Below are positions 32,990 to 43,050 of a stretch of 64,000 nt of DNA, one piece after another. The position numbers and the translations under genes were made by a program. The notes beneath the pieces are model-generated. The model was not told where the DNA came from. It saw only the letters and a program-made list of their open reading frames with translations, and made no database searches. The first letter of the stretch is position 1; each line of letters starts with the position of its first letter. This DNA is from Athripsodes cinereus. Taxonomy: Eukaryota > Arthropoda > Insecta > Trichoptera > Leptoceridae. The stretch is from assembly GCA_947579605.1 (NCBI GenBank), contig OX388307.1:5495237-5559236 (forward strand), read 5' to 3'.

Positions 32990-33291
32990 GGAATCACCAC
33001 AGAATTTGACATTTGGAGCGCAAACGCTAGATGACGTCACACTACACAGGCGTGTTATCATAGTAATGGGAGTAATAAGGTTCGTCTGTTATTTCATTCC
33101 AAGCAGACTTACACGTTATTACCTGCTCCTCTATTTACATATGTACAGTTATACTTGCCGTAGTGTGACAGTACACATAGTACAGACAGACCGTGCTGTG
33201 TCAACAACAAATTAAATAACGTTCACAGTGCGGTCGACCGCCGAAACGACGCCGCTCCGACCAATTACTAACACCACCGCTAATAATCAAG
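32990..33291 (+). promoter_or_regulatory. Candidate promoter and first-exon region
   Basis: A GC-richer island contains a perfect CRE/ATF octamer TGACGTCA (33033-33040). It ends in CGCTCCGACCAATTACTAAC, ..TAATAATCAAG followed by a donor-like GTAGAA at 33292. It lies right after a LINE remnant and belongs to no repeat seen here. It could be the 5' UTR exon of a plus-strand gene whose coding exons lie beyond the window. Without transcript data this is tentative. Confidence 0.3.
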
Positions 33292-33338
33292 GTAGAAATA
33301 TTTAAAGACGTTCGTTTATATCTACATATTATTATCTA

Positions 33339-33526
33339 CGTTAGTTTATGTGTTTTCTCGTGAATTATGACAACCATTTTGAATGTATTCATTTTTGTAA
33401 ATTTAACACAAAAAACTACCACATAAGGCTCACGTATGTTTATGTGTATCCTCATGAATTATGACAACCATTTTAAGTGTTCTTATTCTTGTAAATTTGA
33501 CACATGAAACTACCACATAAGGCTCA
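33339..33526. repeat. 94-bp tandem duplication
   Basis: Two adjacent 94-bp units each contain GAATTATGACAACCATTTT and AACTACCACATAAGGCTCA. Identity is roughly 85-90 percent by eye. Confidence 0.9.
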
Positions 33527-33550
33527 GAAAAGCCAACGTCACCTTATTCG

Positions 33551-33612
33551 ATAGTGGCCCGGATGGGATTTGAACCCGCATCCCTATCTTGTCGCAAGGA
33601 GTGCTTTTTCCT
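33551..33612 (-). repeat. tRNA-like SINE fragment (third type)
   Basis: The minus strand reads GACAAGATAGGGATGCGG, GTTCAAATCCCATCCGGGCC. It has a B-box/T-arm (GGTTCAAATCC) but no complete cloverleaf or CCA-compatible acceptor stem, so it is more likely SINE-derived than a tRNA gene. Confidence 0.45.
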
Positions 33613-35539
33613 TATTTTTATTGGGACAGAGAAAATGACTTAGTTAGTCTACTAGCTTACCCCTTTGTGGAATTTGTTGCAATGGTAAGTATAGATGGAT
33701 AAAAAGAAAATTTATTATCTATCGTTACCGAAAAGGTACAAGGGTAACTAATGCCCTCTAAAAAGAGAATGAAAAAACTGTGGAGTGTCTTTTGAAATAC
33801 AAAATTATAACTACATATCTTTTATAATGACAAACATATTAAATTATTTGTTAGATCATGTCTGAAATTTCGAAAATCAATATATCTCTTTTAATGTTTT
33901 ATAAAGAGACTGTTATGTTAAAAATTTCCTTCTTCTGTACATCTAGATTAATTGAAATGTAAGCAATTGTTTTATCTAAATTATATTGTGCAGAGAGAGA
34001 TAGAGGTACAAGGTGACTTTAAATTTAAGAAAAAAAAACCGAATAATTTTTCGGAATTACTATCTGTAGAACGACAGGGTAATCAACTAGTAACAATATT
34101 CTTCTTTATCCCTCTTTTTTAATTTTTTTTTTCTATTTTTCACTCTCATTAAAATGCTGTTCGTCGCATGTCAAATTAACCCAGGAAGAAGTAAACACGA
34201 ACTCTGAAGAAGAGGTGTGTGCCGCTCTCCTTGGCTCAACTCTTTCGTGTTCTCATACTGTTTACTTTGCTCTGAGATCTTGCTTGCAGCTTGCACCAGA
34301 ACTTTGCAAACTTCCAACTAAGTGCGGCGGTAAAGGTAATAAGAGTTTTCGTTTGCTCTTTATGTTGTTACAACTTAAGTTACGTTCTCATTGTTTCAAC
34401 AGTGTTAAGCGATAAAGTTGACGAACATAAATAACTTTTAGAAGATATTCTGATGAGGACTTTAGCATCCTTTGTTAACTATATATATTATTTTTATTTT
34501 ATTAATATAATATAATACGAACAAAGAGCTATTTCAAATTATAAAGTATAACTTAAATATTGTAAAGTTTACAAGCCAGTGAAGTTTGTTAAATTATTTT
34601 ACGTCATTTTATCAACACTATGTCCCGACTACAAAAAAATAACACAAGAAAATAAAATGTGCACAAATGTGATAATCCGTGCACCAATCGAGGCAAAAAC
34701 AATGAAAACATAAACATTCACTCATGAAATGAACACGTCATCACACGTGTACACAAGAAATCAATGACTGACGCCCAAGAAGGGGGGGGGGGTAAATACT
34801 CTCCAAGTTAAAAACAGTTTTGTTTTAGTTAATTTCAAGATATCTTACTGTGTGTAACAGTTTACAGGAAGAATGTTCTGAAATTTCAAAATATCAATTA
34901 GCTTAATCAGTAATAATGAATATCTTAGAGCACCCATGTAATAAAAATATAAATATGGCAATTAAGTTTTACCAATAAAATTATTTCTAGTTGCCAAGAT
35001 TTCGACATGTAATATGGTTGTCAACAAAATATTATAATATAAGAATAACATCGTTCGTGAACATTGTTGAACAACATTATCTGTAGCGTAACATTTTCAA
35101 ACTTAGAAATAATGGACAACGTGTAGACCTGGCATAGTGCCCTTGTTGGGGAAAATGTTATAAAACTTTAATAGTGTTCCTTCTTAGTTGGACCAGTACC
35201 AATAATAATAGCACATACATAGTTTTATGGTATGTAGAAGATTGTAAAGAATTACTTATGTGGTCTATACTTTAAATTCCACGTTCACGTTGTCGCCTTG
35301 ATTTATTAGTGGTGAACTTTTAATATATTATTAAAAACTTACGGGACAATCCCCAACAGCTTGGCACAAAACTAAAACACCATGAAATTTTAAGCACTCG
35401 GTTAAATTTTTATTTTTGTTTTTGTTCTTGTACGTAAGTCTTGCAATTTATTAGGAATACGAATTTTGTTCACGTTTCTCTCCTTTTAATTTACTTATTT
35501 ATTCTTTTCAACTTCATCAATTATCAATATTATATTGTA
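33613..35539. other. Long spacer
   Basis: Nothing firmly assignable. There is a G run at 34782-34792. A weak exon-like block near 34267-34335 lies between CTTGCTTGCAG and AAAG|GTAATAAG. Confidence 0.4.
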
Positions 35540-35840
35540 TTATGTCTTAGCATACGTTTTTATAATAAGTTTCCCAATAATATTAAAGCACTCGATTATG
35601 TAGAATATCAGAGAGAAATGAAATGGTATCTTATTGGAAAAGCTTTTTACAACATCGACGAAATGCTAAATGAGACTGTTCACCCTATTGGCATTGTCTG
35701 ATGTATTTATTTATTATTATTAACCCTCCTTTACACGAGACTTGTCTCTATAAGGAGGATGTTTAGATTTAAGTTTTATCAAATAGTCTATGTATTGTCA
35801 TGTCTGTATAATTGTTGATAAATAAAATAAATAAATAAAT
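35540..35840 (+). pseudogene. Jockey-like LINE C terminus and tail
   Basis: The end of the frame, IRFYNKFPNNIKALDYVEYQ followed by KWYLIGKAFYNIDEMLNETV, matches the terminal LFNxLPxxIK...FKxxLKxxLxxKAFYxxxEFL block of LINE ORFs. It stops at 35701. The 3' UTR ends in TGATAAATAAAATAAATAAA. The upstream ORF is missing. Confidence 0.65.
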
Positions 35841-36100
35841 ATTTTTTATTTTTGCAAAAACTAACGAGTTAATTTGGACCGTTTACACTATAAAAAAATT
35901 TGATGCAATTCATTGCTATTTCAATATCTTTAAATCTTTTAGTAGCGATTTATGATAATACAATTGTTGGTTAAAATTTGTCTAAATGCCAAACCAAAGG
36001 CCTACGGATGATAAGAAAGAATAAAGAATAAATAAATAAAGTCTATAATATTAATAATCCTGGGTTGATTTAACTTTGTTAAAAAAAATCATTGACTAAA

Positions 36101-36497
36101 CTAATGCTTTAGCCATATTATTGAAACGAATTAAGGTTTGACTCATGTTGTTAATTGACAGTTTCATCCAAAGAAATAACTGCGTAACCTAATGAAAGAA
36201 CGAACTATGATAATACTTATATTTCCATTGTAATGTTTTAGCGGTTAAGCCATATATATTGAAACGAATTAAAATTTGACTTATATTTTACAGTTTCATT
36301 CAAAGAAATAACCATGCACCTACCCTAATGAAAGAACGACTTATGATAATATTAAAATTTCCATTATACCTAATGCTTTAGTCATATTATTCGAACGAAT
36401 TAAAATTTGACTCATATTTGACAGTTCATCAAAAGAAATACATAACTACGTAACCTAATGAAAGAACAAATTATGATGAACACTTAAATTTGCATTA
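36101..36497. repeat. Tandem repeat, three diverged units of about 130 bp
   Basis: Units 36101-36230, 36231-36369 and 36370-36497 share the order AATG(C/T)TTTAG, ..ATATTATTGAAACGAATTAA, TTTGACTCATATTTGACAG, AAAGAAATAACT and CCTAATGAAAGAACGA, ..TATGATAATA. Unit lengths differ by small indels. Confidence 0.9.
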
Positions 36498-37269
36498 AGA
36501 TACTATTCATTCTACTTAGGCTTCTTGTTTTAATCACTATGTATATAATGCCATCTCTTGAAAAGATGTGCCTTTAGTCATTTCTCTCAGTGCATAAAAT
36601 TAAATATTGCAGGGCAGCTGTCATCCATTTCACCTGCATTTTTCTACCAATGTTGACTTAATTCTTACCTATATAGATAAATTAATTCGTTCGATATCAT
36701 TAGGTATATCTACTAGGTCATTATAAATACACCAGTTGTATTAATTTTTTACCAAGGTTTTCACACAAAAGATTCGACTTTCTCCTTGTATTTGTAGTCA
36801 ATTATTTTCTTTACCATTACTTTTTTCTGTTACGGACAATTTTTCTGTTATATTTTAACTAATTATTTAGCGTTAAATTCTAACCTGTTTTTTGTAGAAA
36901 ATCTATTGTTTTATAGTAAATACTCCGTATTTTATATCAACATTTAATCACTTTGTAATCACCATTATATCGAATTTCATAATCTTATTTGTTCCCTTTT
37001 TACATGTCTGGTTTGTCTTTATTTGTAACATAATTATTAATAATTTCATTAGTTTTATGACTAATATGTAGTAGAAGTAATCAAAATCAATTACCATAAT
37101 AAACAATCATTATTATGAATAAATACTTTTTTTTTTTTGCCAAAATATTTTTATAGATCTATGTGCTGTTTTTACGTAAAAGCAATCGAAAAATTCCAAT
37201 TGACACCGTTTTATTTTAGAAAAAGGTAAAGCAATTAAAACTTCGGTATAATAATGATAACTAGACAAC
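36498..37269. other. AT-rich spacer
   Basis: No gene, repeat unit or RNA feature supported. Confidence 0.4.
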
Positions 37270-37400
37270 TTTTTTAAGATGCACCGTTTTGTGGAAAAAC
37301 CACCGCAAGGGCCCATTCAAGATTCACAACATCTCCTGAAAAATTGGGTTTTTAACCTCGTCTTGAACACCTCCACACTCTCCAGAGTCCGGAAATCATA
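37270..37400 (-). pseudogene. L2/CR1-like LINE 3' end
   Basis: Minus strand: GGACTCTGGAGAGTGTGGAG, GTGTTCAAGACGAGGTTAAA (FKTRLK-like), AACCCAATTTTTCAGGAG, then CCCTTGCGGTGGTTTTTCCA and CAAAACGGTGC. This is the family's terminal block. Confidence 0.6.
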
Positions 37401-37799
37401 AAAATAACACTTTATTGATAAAAAAAAATCATGAACAATTGGCGAGCTTCTTGCTTGGACTGGAGGTAATATCTTCAAGTTAACCAAAATAATGTGTTAT
37501 ATTATGTTGACAATTTGTATGATTAATACTTAATGTGAACAAGTAATACTAAACTTAATTATAACATATTTCTCAATCTGTAATTATTTTCATTTCAATC
37601 TCTATAACTCATTGTATCAATGTACAAACAGTGAAATATTACAGCGCATGCTGAAAAACTGATTTTAATTATACTTAAACATTAAAATATATATATATAT
37701 TCATATAGAATTATCAAGAAGGCATTTGCCCGAGAAGAGACTCAGAGAACCGAAATCGATGAGAATACTCGGTTACGGGGCTTTGCAAAGCTACCTTAC

Positions 37800-38456
37800 G
37801 TGCGTGGAACTACCGATCGTGTCGGCCGCATACTACGCCGTCACGATATAAAAGTCGTCTTCGCTCCCCATCAAAAGATTGAATCTATGCTGCGGTGTGT
37901 TAAAGATCACATCCCAAACGAATCACACGGTGTATACGAGGTCCCGTGTAAAGACTGTCCTAAAGTCTATATAGGCAAAACTAACCGCCGCACATCTGCT
38001 CGAGTGGCTGAACACAGAGTAGATGTGAAGGGTAAAAAAACATCTTCTACCCTAGCGATGCATAGTATGACTGAAGGACACTGTATCGACTTCGATTCAG
38101 CTCGAACAATCGCCAAACTCAACAACGAGTCTTCGCGCGTATACCGCGAGGCGATTGAGATACACAAACGGGACCACAGTATGAATTCACGTGATGACAG
38201 TAAGCGATTACCGTTCGCCTGGCAAACGGTAATCGAAAAAACGCATCACTCATCTTCACGCTCGATCGCTCCCTCTCGCACAGCCGTCAACCATACACCA
38301 CCGATCGACGTCACTCAAACACCCCCGAACGCAACGACCCACACCCGTACTCGACATGCTAACATAGCCACTCCCCAGCCTGCGCGACGTAGTACCCGCC
38401 TCGCTGCACGCTCTCTCATCACACCGACCGTTTCACGCTGCGGCCGTGAATCGTAG
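37800..38456 (+). CDS. Penelope-like element ORF, GIY-YIG endonuclease C terminus
   Basis: The frame is open upstream to about 37716, giving LRGFAKLPYVRGTTDRVGRI and HDIKVVFAPHQKIESML, the PLE linker before the endonuclease. The GIY-YIG module follows as GVYEVPCKDCPKVYIGKTNR (a GVY/VYIG variant), RTSARVAEHR, a conserved His region TLAMHSMTEGHCIDFDSART, and SSRVYREAIEIHKRDHSMNS carrying the catalytic-type Glu. The tail is Arg/Thr/Pro-rich. The RT domain (expected upstream) is absent, so the copy is 5'-truncated. The nominal first codon (GTG at 37800) is not a real start. Confidence 0.9.
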   Translation: MRGTTDRVGRILRRHDIKVVFAPHQKIESMLRCVKDHIPNESHGVYEVPCKDCPKVYIGKTNRRTSARVAEHRVDVKGKKTSSTLAMHSMTEGHCIDFDSARTIAKLNNESSRVYREAIEIHKRDHSMNSRDDSKRLPFAWQTVIEKTHHSSSRSIAPSRTAVNHTPPIDVTQTPPNATTHTRTRHANIATPQPARRSTRLAARSLITPTVSRCGRES

Positions 38457-38553
38457 TAGGTGTACGTCGACAAAATCTCCGTTCTCCCTTGCTCATCGAC
38501 GCCTGCTGCCTTCACGACACCCGCGCCGCCGAAGCCTGCCACCGCCCCTCTAC

Positions 38554-38596
38554 GCCCCAGCTGATGTCAGGTTGAATCCTGCACGAAACGTCGGGC
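38554..38596 (+). ncRNA. Variant hammerhead-like motif at PLE 3' end
   Basis: GCCC (38554-38557) pairs with GGGC (38593-38596). CTGATG is at 38561-38566, followed by T instead of A. Stem II CAGG/CCTG (38568-38571 with 38578-38581) has a six-base loop. GAA is at 38585-38587, palindromic ACGT at 38588-38591, and C17 at 38592. Extra bases flank the core (CAG before it, CAC before GAA). It is a degenerate or non-canonical member. Confidence 0.45.
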
Positions 38597-38719
38597 AGAA
38601 GCCAACGGTCTTTCTTAAGACCAACTACAAAAGCCTTTCTCAAGGCTACTGTACGTAGAGTACCCAAAAGCGATAATTCTATATGAATAATATGCTCTGC
38701 GAAAACACCTTTTCAAACA

Positions 38720-38767
38720 TATATATATATGGGTTTTGTTATAAACCCAAAACCAACTTATACCTAC
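38720..38767 (-). repeat. SINE-1 3' tip
   Basis: GGGTTTTGTTATAAACCC then AACCAACTTATACCTACGCC resembles the antisense tail of SINE-1. Confidence 0.45.
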
Positions 38768-38769
38768 GC

Positions 38770-38913
38770 CTTATTTTTATTTATTTTTTTATTTAATTTT
38801 TTAATAAAGTTACAAATTATAGATTATTTATAACTTAAAATTACCTTATTACCTACTATTTGAAAATAACTTTCTGACGTCACTATCATCCACTCATTCT
38901 TTCATTCAGGGTG
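38770..38913 (-). repeat. 3' UTR of the full-length-ORF2 LINE
   Basis: Minus strand after the stop: TGATAGCGTGACACCCTGAA, GAATGAGTGGATGATAGTGA, then an A-rich end of (AAATA)-type units. It contains TGACGTCA near 38876. Confidence 0.65.
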
Positions 38914-41709
38914 TCACGCTATCATCCTAAAGTTTTTACTTGATTTTAAATGTTTAAGACATTTCCCACGAAAGATCGCAAGCGTAGCCGCATCCTTGAG
39001 GCCGGCCGGAAGATCGTTGAACAGCCTGAATCCTTTATAGAAAAGACTGCTCTCCGTACCCGCAAGCCTGGCCCCTCGGAGCCTAAACGCATCGCGACCC
39101 CTCGTGGGATAGTCGTGTACTTCATAATTATATTTTATATTCTTGGTTAGATAGCGCGGCACCATCCCTTTCTTGATCTTATATATAAAAACAAAAGTGT
39201 TGAAATATATTAGCTGCTTAATATCCAAGTAATTTAATTTCTCCAACATTTTCTTGATTCGGCTGTACCTATTCCATCCCAGTATCGCTCTCATCGCCCT
39301 GTTCTGCAGAGTTTGCAGTCTCTTCAATTCACCTTCCGTGGCCATAAATAATATCGTTGAACAATAATTTATGTGGGGCAGGACCACTGAGTTGTACACC
39401 AATTTTCTACTATTTATATCCAGTTTTCGACTTATGCGACCCAATAGACCAATTTTTTTACTTATTTTTTTCAAGTTGTAACCAAAATTATCATTAAACT
39501 TTAATTTTTTATCTATTACTATCCCCAAATATTTAATTTTATCAACCACTTCTATACATTCATTGTCCAATTTTATTTCACATACACCGTTTATGGGTAT
39601 CTTCCCCATAATCATGCACTTGGTTTTATTAACATTTAATTTCAACATATTATAATTTAACCAATTTGATACAGAATTTAACTCGTCTTGGATGGTTTTC
39701 ACTCCTTCGTTGAATTCGTCACATTCTATATATATAAGGGTATCGTCTGCAAACAGTTTGATATCACATTTTTTAAGACAGTGCACTATATCGTTCATAT
39801 ATATAATAAACAAAATTGGGCCCAACACCGATCCCTGAGGTACACCTCTAGTGACCTCAACCTCCCCAGAGCATACGCCTTCAAATTTAGTTTTTTGTTT
39901 CCTGTCCTTCAAATAATTTGCAAACCAAAGTTTGGCTGTTCCATCAACGCCGATTTCTTCCATTTTTTTAATGAGTCTTTCTCTATCAATTGTTTCGAAT
40001 GCCCGCTTCAGATCCAAAAACACTGCAATCACGATCTTCTTCCTATCCATGCATTCCTTCCATTCCTTAATAATAAAATTTATTGCCGTTTCACACGAGT
40101 AATTTGTTCTAAATCCCGACTGCTGGGGAACCAAAATGTTGTTCTTTTCTATGTACTCCGATAGCTGCTCTTTGGCAACGTGTTCCAGAATCTGTTCATA
40201 CTTCGGCAAACAATTTATTGGCCTATATTCATCAAACAACTTGGCATGCAAAATCTTCGGAACAGGAACAACAGTAGAAGTCTTCCAGGACCTAGGAAAC
40301 GAACCCTCTCTCAAAGATTGATTTATAAGACCAACCAGAAGAAAACCCGTAACATCCAGAGAATCCAATATAACCTTAACCGTAATTCCGTCTTCAGACT
40401 GTTTTTGTTTTAAACCCTGTAAAGTTTTTTTCAATGATTCCAGGCTTATGCTCGTAAATTCAAATCTTTCAACTCGAAGATGCTCATCATCTTTCTGAAT
40501 TTCTGTACTCACCGGTATACTTCTATGTATATCATCGATACTAGACAAAAAGTACTTATTAAACTTGTGTGCAATCCTGGCATTATCGTCTTCCACCGCG
40601 TCCGGAAATTCAACAGTATTCACTTTATTTTTTTGTTTACCCTTAACAACATCCTTAATATTATTCCACAGTTTCTTAGGATCATGTTTACTTTTCTCTA
40701 TATTATCCTTAATATATTGATATTTATGATTTTTTATACTTTTATTATAATGATTTCTAACTTGCTTATAGTGCTCCCATATCAAACCATCATCAGTCAA
40801 TCTAAATGCCTTATACAACTTATCTCTTTCTCTGCGTAAATTCTGTAAATCCTTGGTATACCACCTACAGGTATTTTTGAACACTCTCTGTGTTAATGGT
40901 GTCAATTCATCTATTGATACTATCAAGTTATCTACAAACTTTTCTGCTTTTTCATCTACATCTTCACTGAGAACAGACCAATCCAGTGCTTGCAAACATT
41001 CACACAATTTAGACTTTGAATAACTTTTCATATCTCTCATTGTTACTATTTTTACTACATCCGTAACCTCTTCTTTCTTCCCCAATTGTGTTACCAGTGT
41101 TTCGTGGTCCGACACTTTAAAATCATCAGCGATGCCAACAGGAAGATATATATCATTCGAGAGTATCAAGTCAATCAATGTTTTCGAATTCAAACTAATC
41201 CTTGTGTAATCATTCACCAATTGTTTCAAACAGTTTTCATTTATTATGTTTTGTAGTCTATTTCTATATGTACTATTCACTTTCATGTCAATATTAAAGT
41301 CACCAAATATATAAATAAATTCATTTTCACTTACATACTTTCTGCAATATTTTTCAAAGAAGTCCAAGAATTTCGAATGGCTTTGATTTGGTGAATGGTA
41401 CAACACTGTGTAAGTACCCTTCGTATTTCCTTTTTTTATCTTTACAGTCAAAAACCAAGCGTTATTTTCGTTCAGCACCTCTCTTGACACAACAGTGTAC
41501 GGGACATCCTCTTTAAGAACAATAATAACACCACCCGTATGACGACTAAATGAGTCGCATCTTATAGTTTTATAACCTTTAAAACTTACTTCAAAATTAT
41601 CAATCTCATCAGTTACGCAAGTCTCACACAACATCAACATGTATGGTTTCAATTTAATTAATTTTTCTTCTATTTCATCATAATGAGCCAATAGACTAGA
41701 TACATTCAT
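38914..41709 (-). CDS. LINE ORF2: endonuclease-reverse transcriptase, 931 aa, uninterrupted
   Basis: One open frame on the minus strand. The apurinic-like endonuclease occupies about residues 1-230: IYNMNVSSLL (five in-frame codons precede the Met), CETCVTDEI (catalytic Glu), RHTGGVIIVL, YIFGDFNIDMK, KTLIDLILSN and KVSDHETLV (SDH). The RT spans about 470-740: FDEYRPINCLPKYEQILEHV, QQSGFRTNYSCETAINFIIK, VFLDLKRAFETIDRERL (motif A), RGVPQGSVLGPILFIIYMND (B), IKLFADDTLIY (C, FADD), LNVNKTKCMIMG (D) and DKIKYLGIVIDKKL. The C-terminal thumb LPHINYCSTILFMATEGELK and PTRGRDAFRLRG follow. The clade is within the CR1/L2/Jockey group. An in-frame TGA lies just upstream of the SNIRIYN stretch. No ORF1 is visible, so the element is probably 5'-truncated just before ORF2. 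Confidence 0.95.
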   Translation of the reverse strand: MNVSSLLAHYDEIEEKLIKLKPYMLMLCETCVTDEIDNFEVSFKGYKTIRCDSFSRHTGGVIIVLKEDVPYTVVSREVLNENNAWFLTVKIKKGNTKGTYTVLYHSPNQSHSKFLDFFEKYCRKYVSENEFIYIFGDFNIDMKVNSTYRNRLQNIINENCLKQLVNDYTRISLNSKTLIDLILSNDIYLPVGIADDFKVSDHETLVTQLGKKEEVTDVVKIVTMRDMKSYSKSKLCECLQALDWSVLSEDVDEKAEKFVDNLIVSIDELTPLTQRVFKNTCRWYTKDLQNLRRERDKLYKAFRLTDDGLIWEHYKQVRNHYNKSIKNHKYQYIKDNIEKSKHDPKKLWNNIKDVVKGKQKNKVNTVEFPDAVEDDNARIAHKFNKYFLSSIDDIHRSIPVSTEIQKDDEHLRVERFEFTSISLESLKKTLQGLKQKQSEDGITVKVILDSLDVTGFLLVGLINQSLREGSFPRSWKTSTVVPVPKILHAKLFDEYRPINCLPKYEQILEHVAKEQLSEYIEKNNILVPQQSGFRTNYSCETAINFIIKEWKECMDRKKIVIAVFLDLKRAFETIDRERLIKKMEEIGVDGTAKLWFANYLKDRKQKTKFEGVCSGEVEVTRGVPQGSVLGPILFIIYMNDIVHCLKKCDIKLFADDTLIYIECDEFNEGVKTIQDELNSVSNWLNYNMLKLNVNKTKCMIMGKIPINGVCEIKLDNECIEVVDKIKYLGIVIDKKLKFNDNFGYNLKKISKKIGLLGRISRKLDINSRKLVYNSVVLPHINYCSTILFMATEGELKRLQTLQNRAMRAILGWNRYSRIKKMLEKLNYLDIKQLIYFNTFVFIYKIKKGMVPRYLTKNIKYNYEVHDYPTRGRDAFRLRGARLAGTESSLFYKGFRLFNDLPAGLKDAATLAIFRGKCLKHLKSSKNFRMIA

Positions 41710-41740
41710 GTTATAAATTCTTATGTTACTTATCCTAAAA

Positions 41741-42372
41741 AATCAACTTTTCTCTTCGTGTTGTCTAATTTTCTTTTATAAACCGGACATTGCTTATACA
41801 CCACATTAATGAAGAATCTCAAAAAAAGTTTAACGTACTGATTCACCATTTCCCAAAAAGATGAAGAAGAGTTCTGTGCTTTTTTATTCACATACAAACG
41901 GTTTAATGTTTATTGTAAACCAATCTTTAAATAAAGAACTAATAAAAGCTGATTAAAAATTATTTCAGTCACATATTTTCACAAAGAGCACCCTAAATTT
42001 TCTCAACGTTGCTTTACTTGTTAACAATGTCGGGCACGATCATAATATATTATTATTAAAACAAAAATATTATGATAAATGTACTAATTGTTTTCCATAA
42101 TTCTTTTGTCTCATTTCTAATACTACTCCTGCTATTGGGTCATGTGTTTTCCTTCAGACCAGATGTCGTGACCGTTTCATTTTCTCATTCATCCAATTAT
42201 TCACTCATCCAGTCACGGAGGCTAAATAACTGAGTACCAACAGCTCGTTAGCTAATCATCACTATGAAGCAATTATTAACAACGAACGAAAACGGATACT
42301 CGATTGACCGAATAACGGATATCGATCAGTTACTAAACTATATAATCGGTCACTGTCATGATAAGTTCATGT
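41741..42372. other. Spacer upstream of the LINE
   Basis: No ORF1-like frame, promoter or repeat recognised. Confidence 0.4.
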
Positions 42373-42522
42373 AGAGTTCGTCGGTAACCTGAAGGTAGAA
42401 TCTCAGCCTCGTGCACATGAGGTTCGCGGTTCCATCCCAGGTGCCGACAAACTCCCCTTTCACGACACTAGATTTTAATTTACTGTGAAAGGCTTAAGTA
42501 TCATGTTGTATTTACAGATACA
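42373..42522 (+). repeat. tRNA-derived SINE-1
   Basis: GAGTTCGTCGGTAACCTGAA, GGTAGAATCTCAGCCTCGTG, B box GCGGTTCCATCCCAGG, CTTTCACGACACTAGATTTT and GTGAAAGGCTTAAGTATCAT. The body is complete and the tail is short. Confidence 0.8.
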
Positions 42523-42534
42523 TTTTTTCTTCTT

Positions 42535-42600
42535 CTTTTCAAGTGCCTTGTCGGGTCCCCCCAACGTTGGCGATCACCTCGGCGTGAAAAATTGCTTTTT
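42535..42600 (-). pseudogene. RTE-type LINE 3' tip
   Basis: The minus strand ends TGATCGCCAACGTTGGGGGG, ACCCGACAAGGCACTTG and (GAA)n, the terminal pattern of the LINE at 32748-32945. Confidence 0.5.
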
Positions 42601-42860
42601 TTTAAATGCAATTTAACGGTGTTTTTTTTTTATTTATTTATTTATGTTATTCTTTACTGTATATTGGTTATATTATAACAAAATAAAACAGTGTCATATA
42701 AATATCAGTTATACCATTCAATGTACAGAGGGCGAGTTTACATTCTTAAACGTATTTATAAATATTAAATTCGTGAAAGTAAGGCTTGTAATGTTTCAGC
42801 CGGTTTGATTTCAAATTAAATAGAGTATAAATGAAAATTAAATTTCTTTCATTGTATTTG

Positions 42861-43050
42861 TCGGTCGTTATGGCGCGGAAGTTACGCTCTTGCCTTTGAG
42901 TCACGAGGTTCCGGGTTTAATTCCCGGCCAGGCAAAATGACAAATGATCGTGTTAGTACCTATAATACAAGATTAATCTGAGTTTGGGACTAGCTCGATC
43001 TGTGTGCATTGTCTATACATGTTATTATAAATATTTTTCGGCATAAATAA
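42861..43050 (+). repeat. tRNA-derived SINE-2
   Basis: The tRNA-like head has TTATGGCGCGGAAGTTACGC (A-box region) and a perfect T-arm CCGGGTTTAATTCCCGG. A body follows with AATGACAAATGATCGTG, GAGTTTGGGACTAGCTCGAT and GTGCATTGTCTATACATG. Copies in antisense lie at 2283, 28406 and 59860. Confidence 0.75.

Larger units (their letters stand above)
37698..38689 (+). mobile_element. Penelope-like element, 3' portion, between 17-bp inverted flanks
   Basis: The PLE segment spans about 37715-38672. It is immediately bounded by TATTCATATAGAATTAT (37698-37714) and its inverse ATAATTCTATATGAATA (38673-38689). Inside are a GIY-YIG ORF end and a PLE terminal region with a hammerhead-like motif at 38554-38596. 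The RT part is missing. Confidence 0.8.

Noticed and set aside
33551..33612. Possible tRNA gene
   Set aside because: A T-arm/B-box is present, but I could not build a full cloverleaf with acceptor stem. It is better explained as a SINE fragment.
34267..34335. Exon between CTTGCTTGCAG and GTAATAAG
   Set aside because: Very short, with no coding bias or recognisable peptide. Splice-like strings this good occur often by chance.
35720..35790. piggyBac end at TTAACCCT
   Set aside because: No matching right terminus or second TTAA was found, and the sequence fits the 3' UTR of the adjacent LINE remnant.
39688..40164. 158-codon plus-strand frame
   Set aside because: It is the antisense shadow of the LINE ORF2.
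42861..42945. Possible tRNA gene at the head of SINE-2
   Set aside because: The T-arm is perfect, but the A-box region and anticodon arm do not fold as a tRNA, and related copies carry the SINE body.
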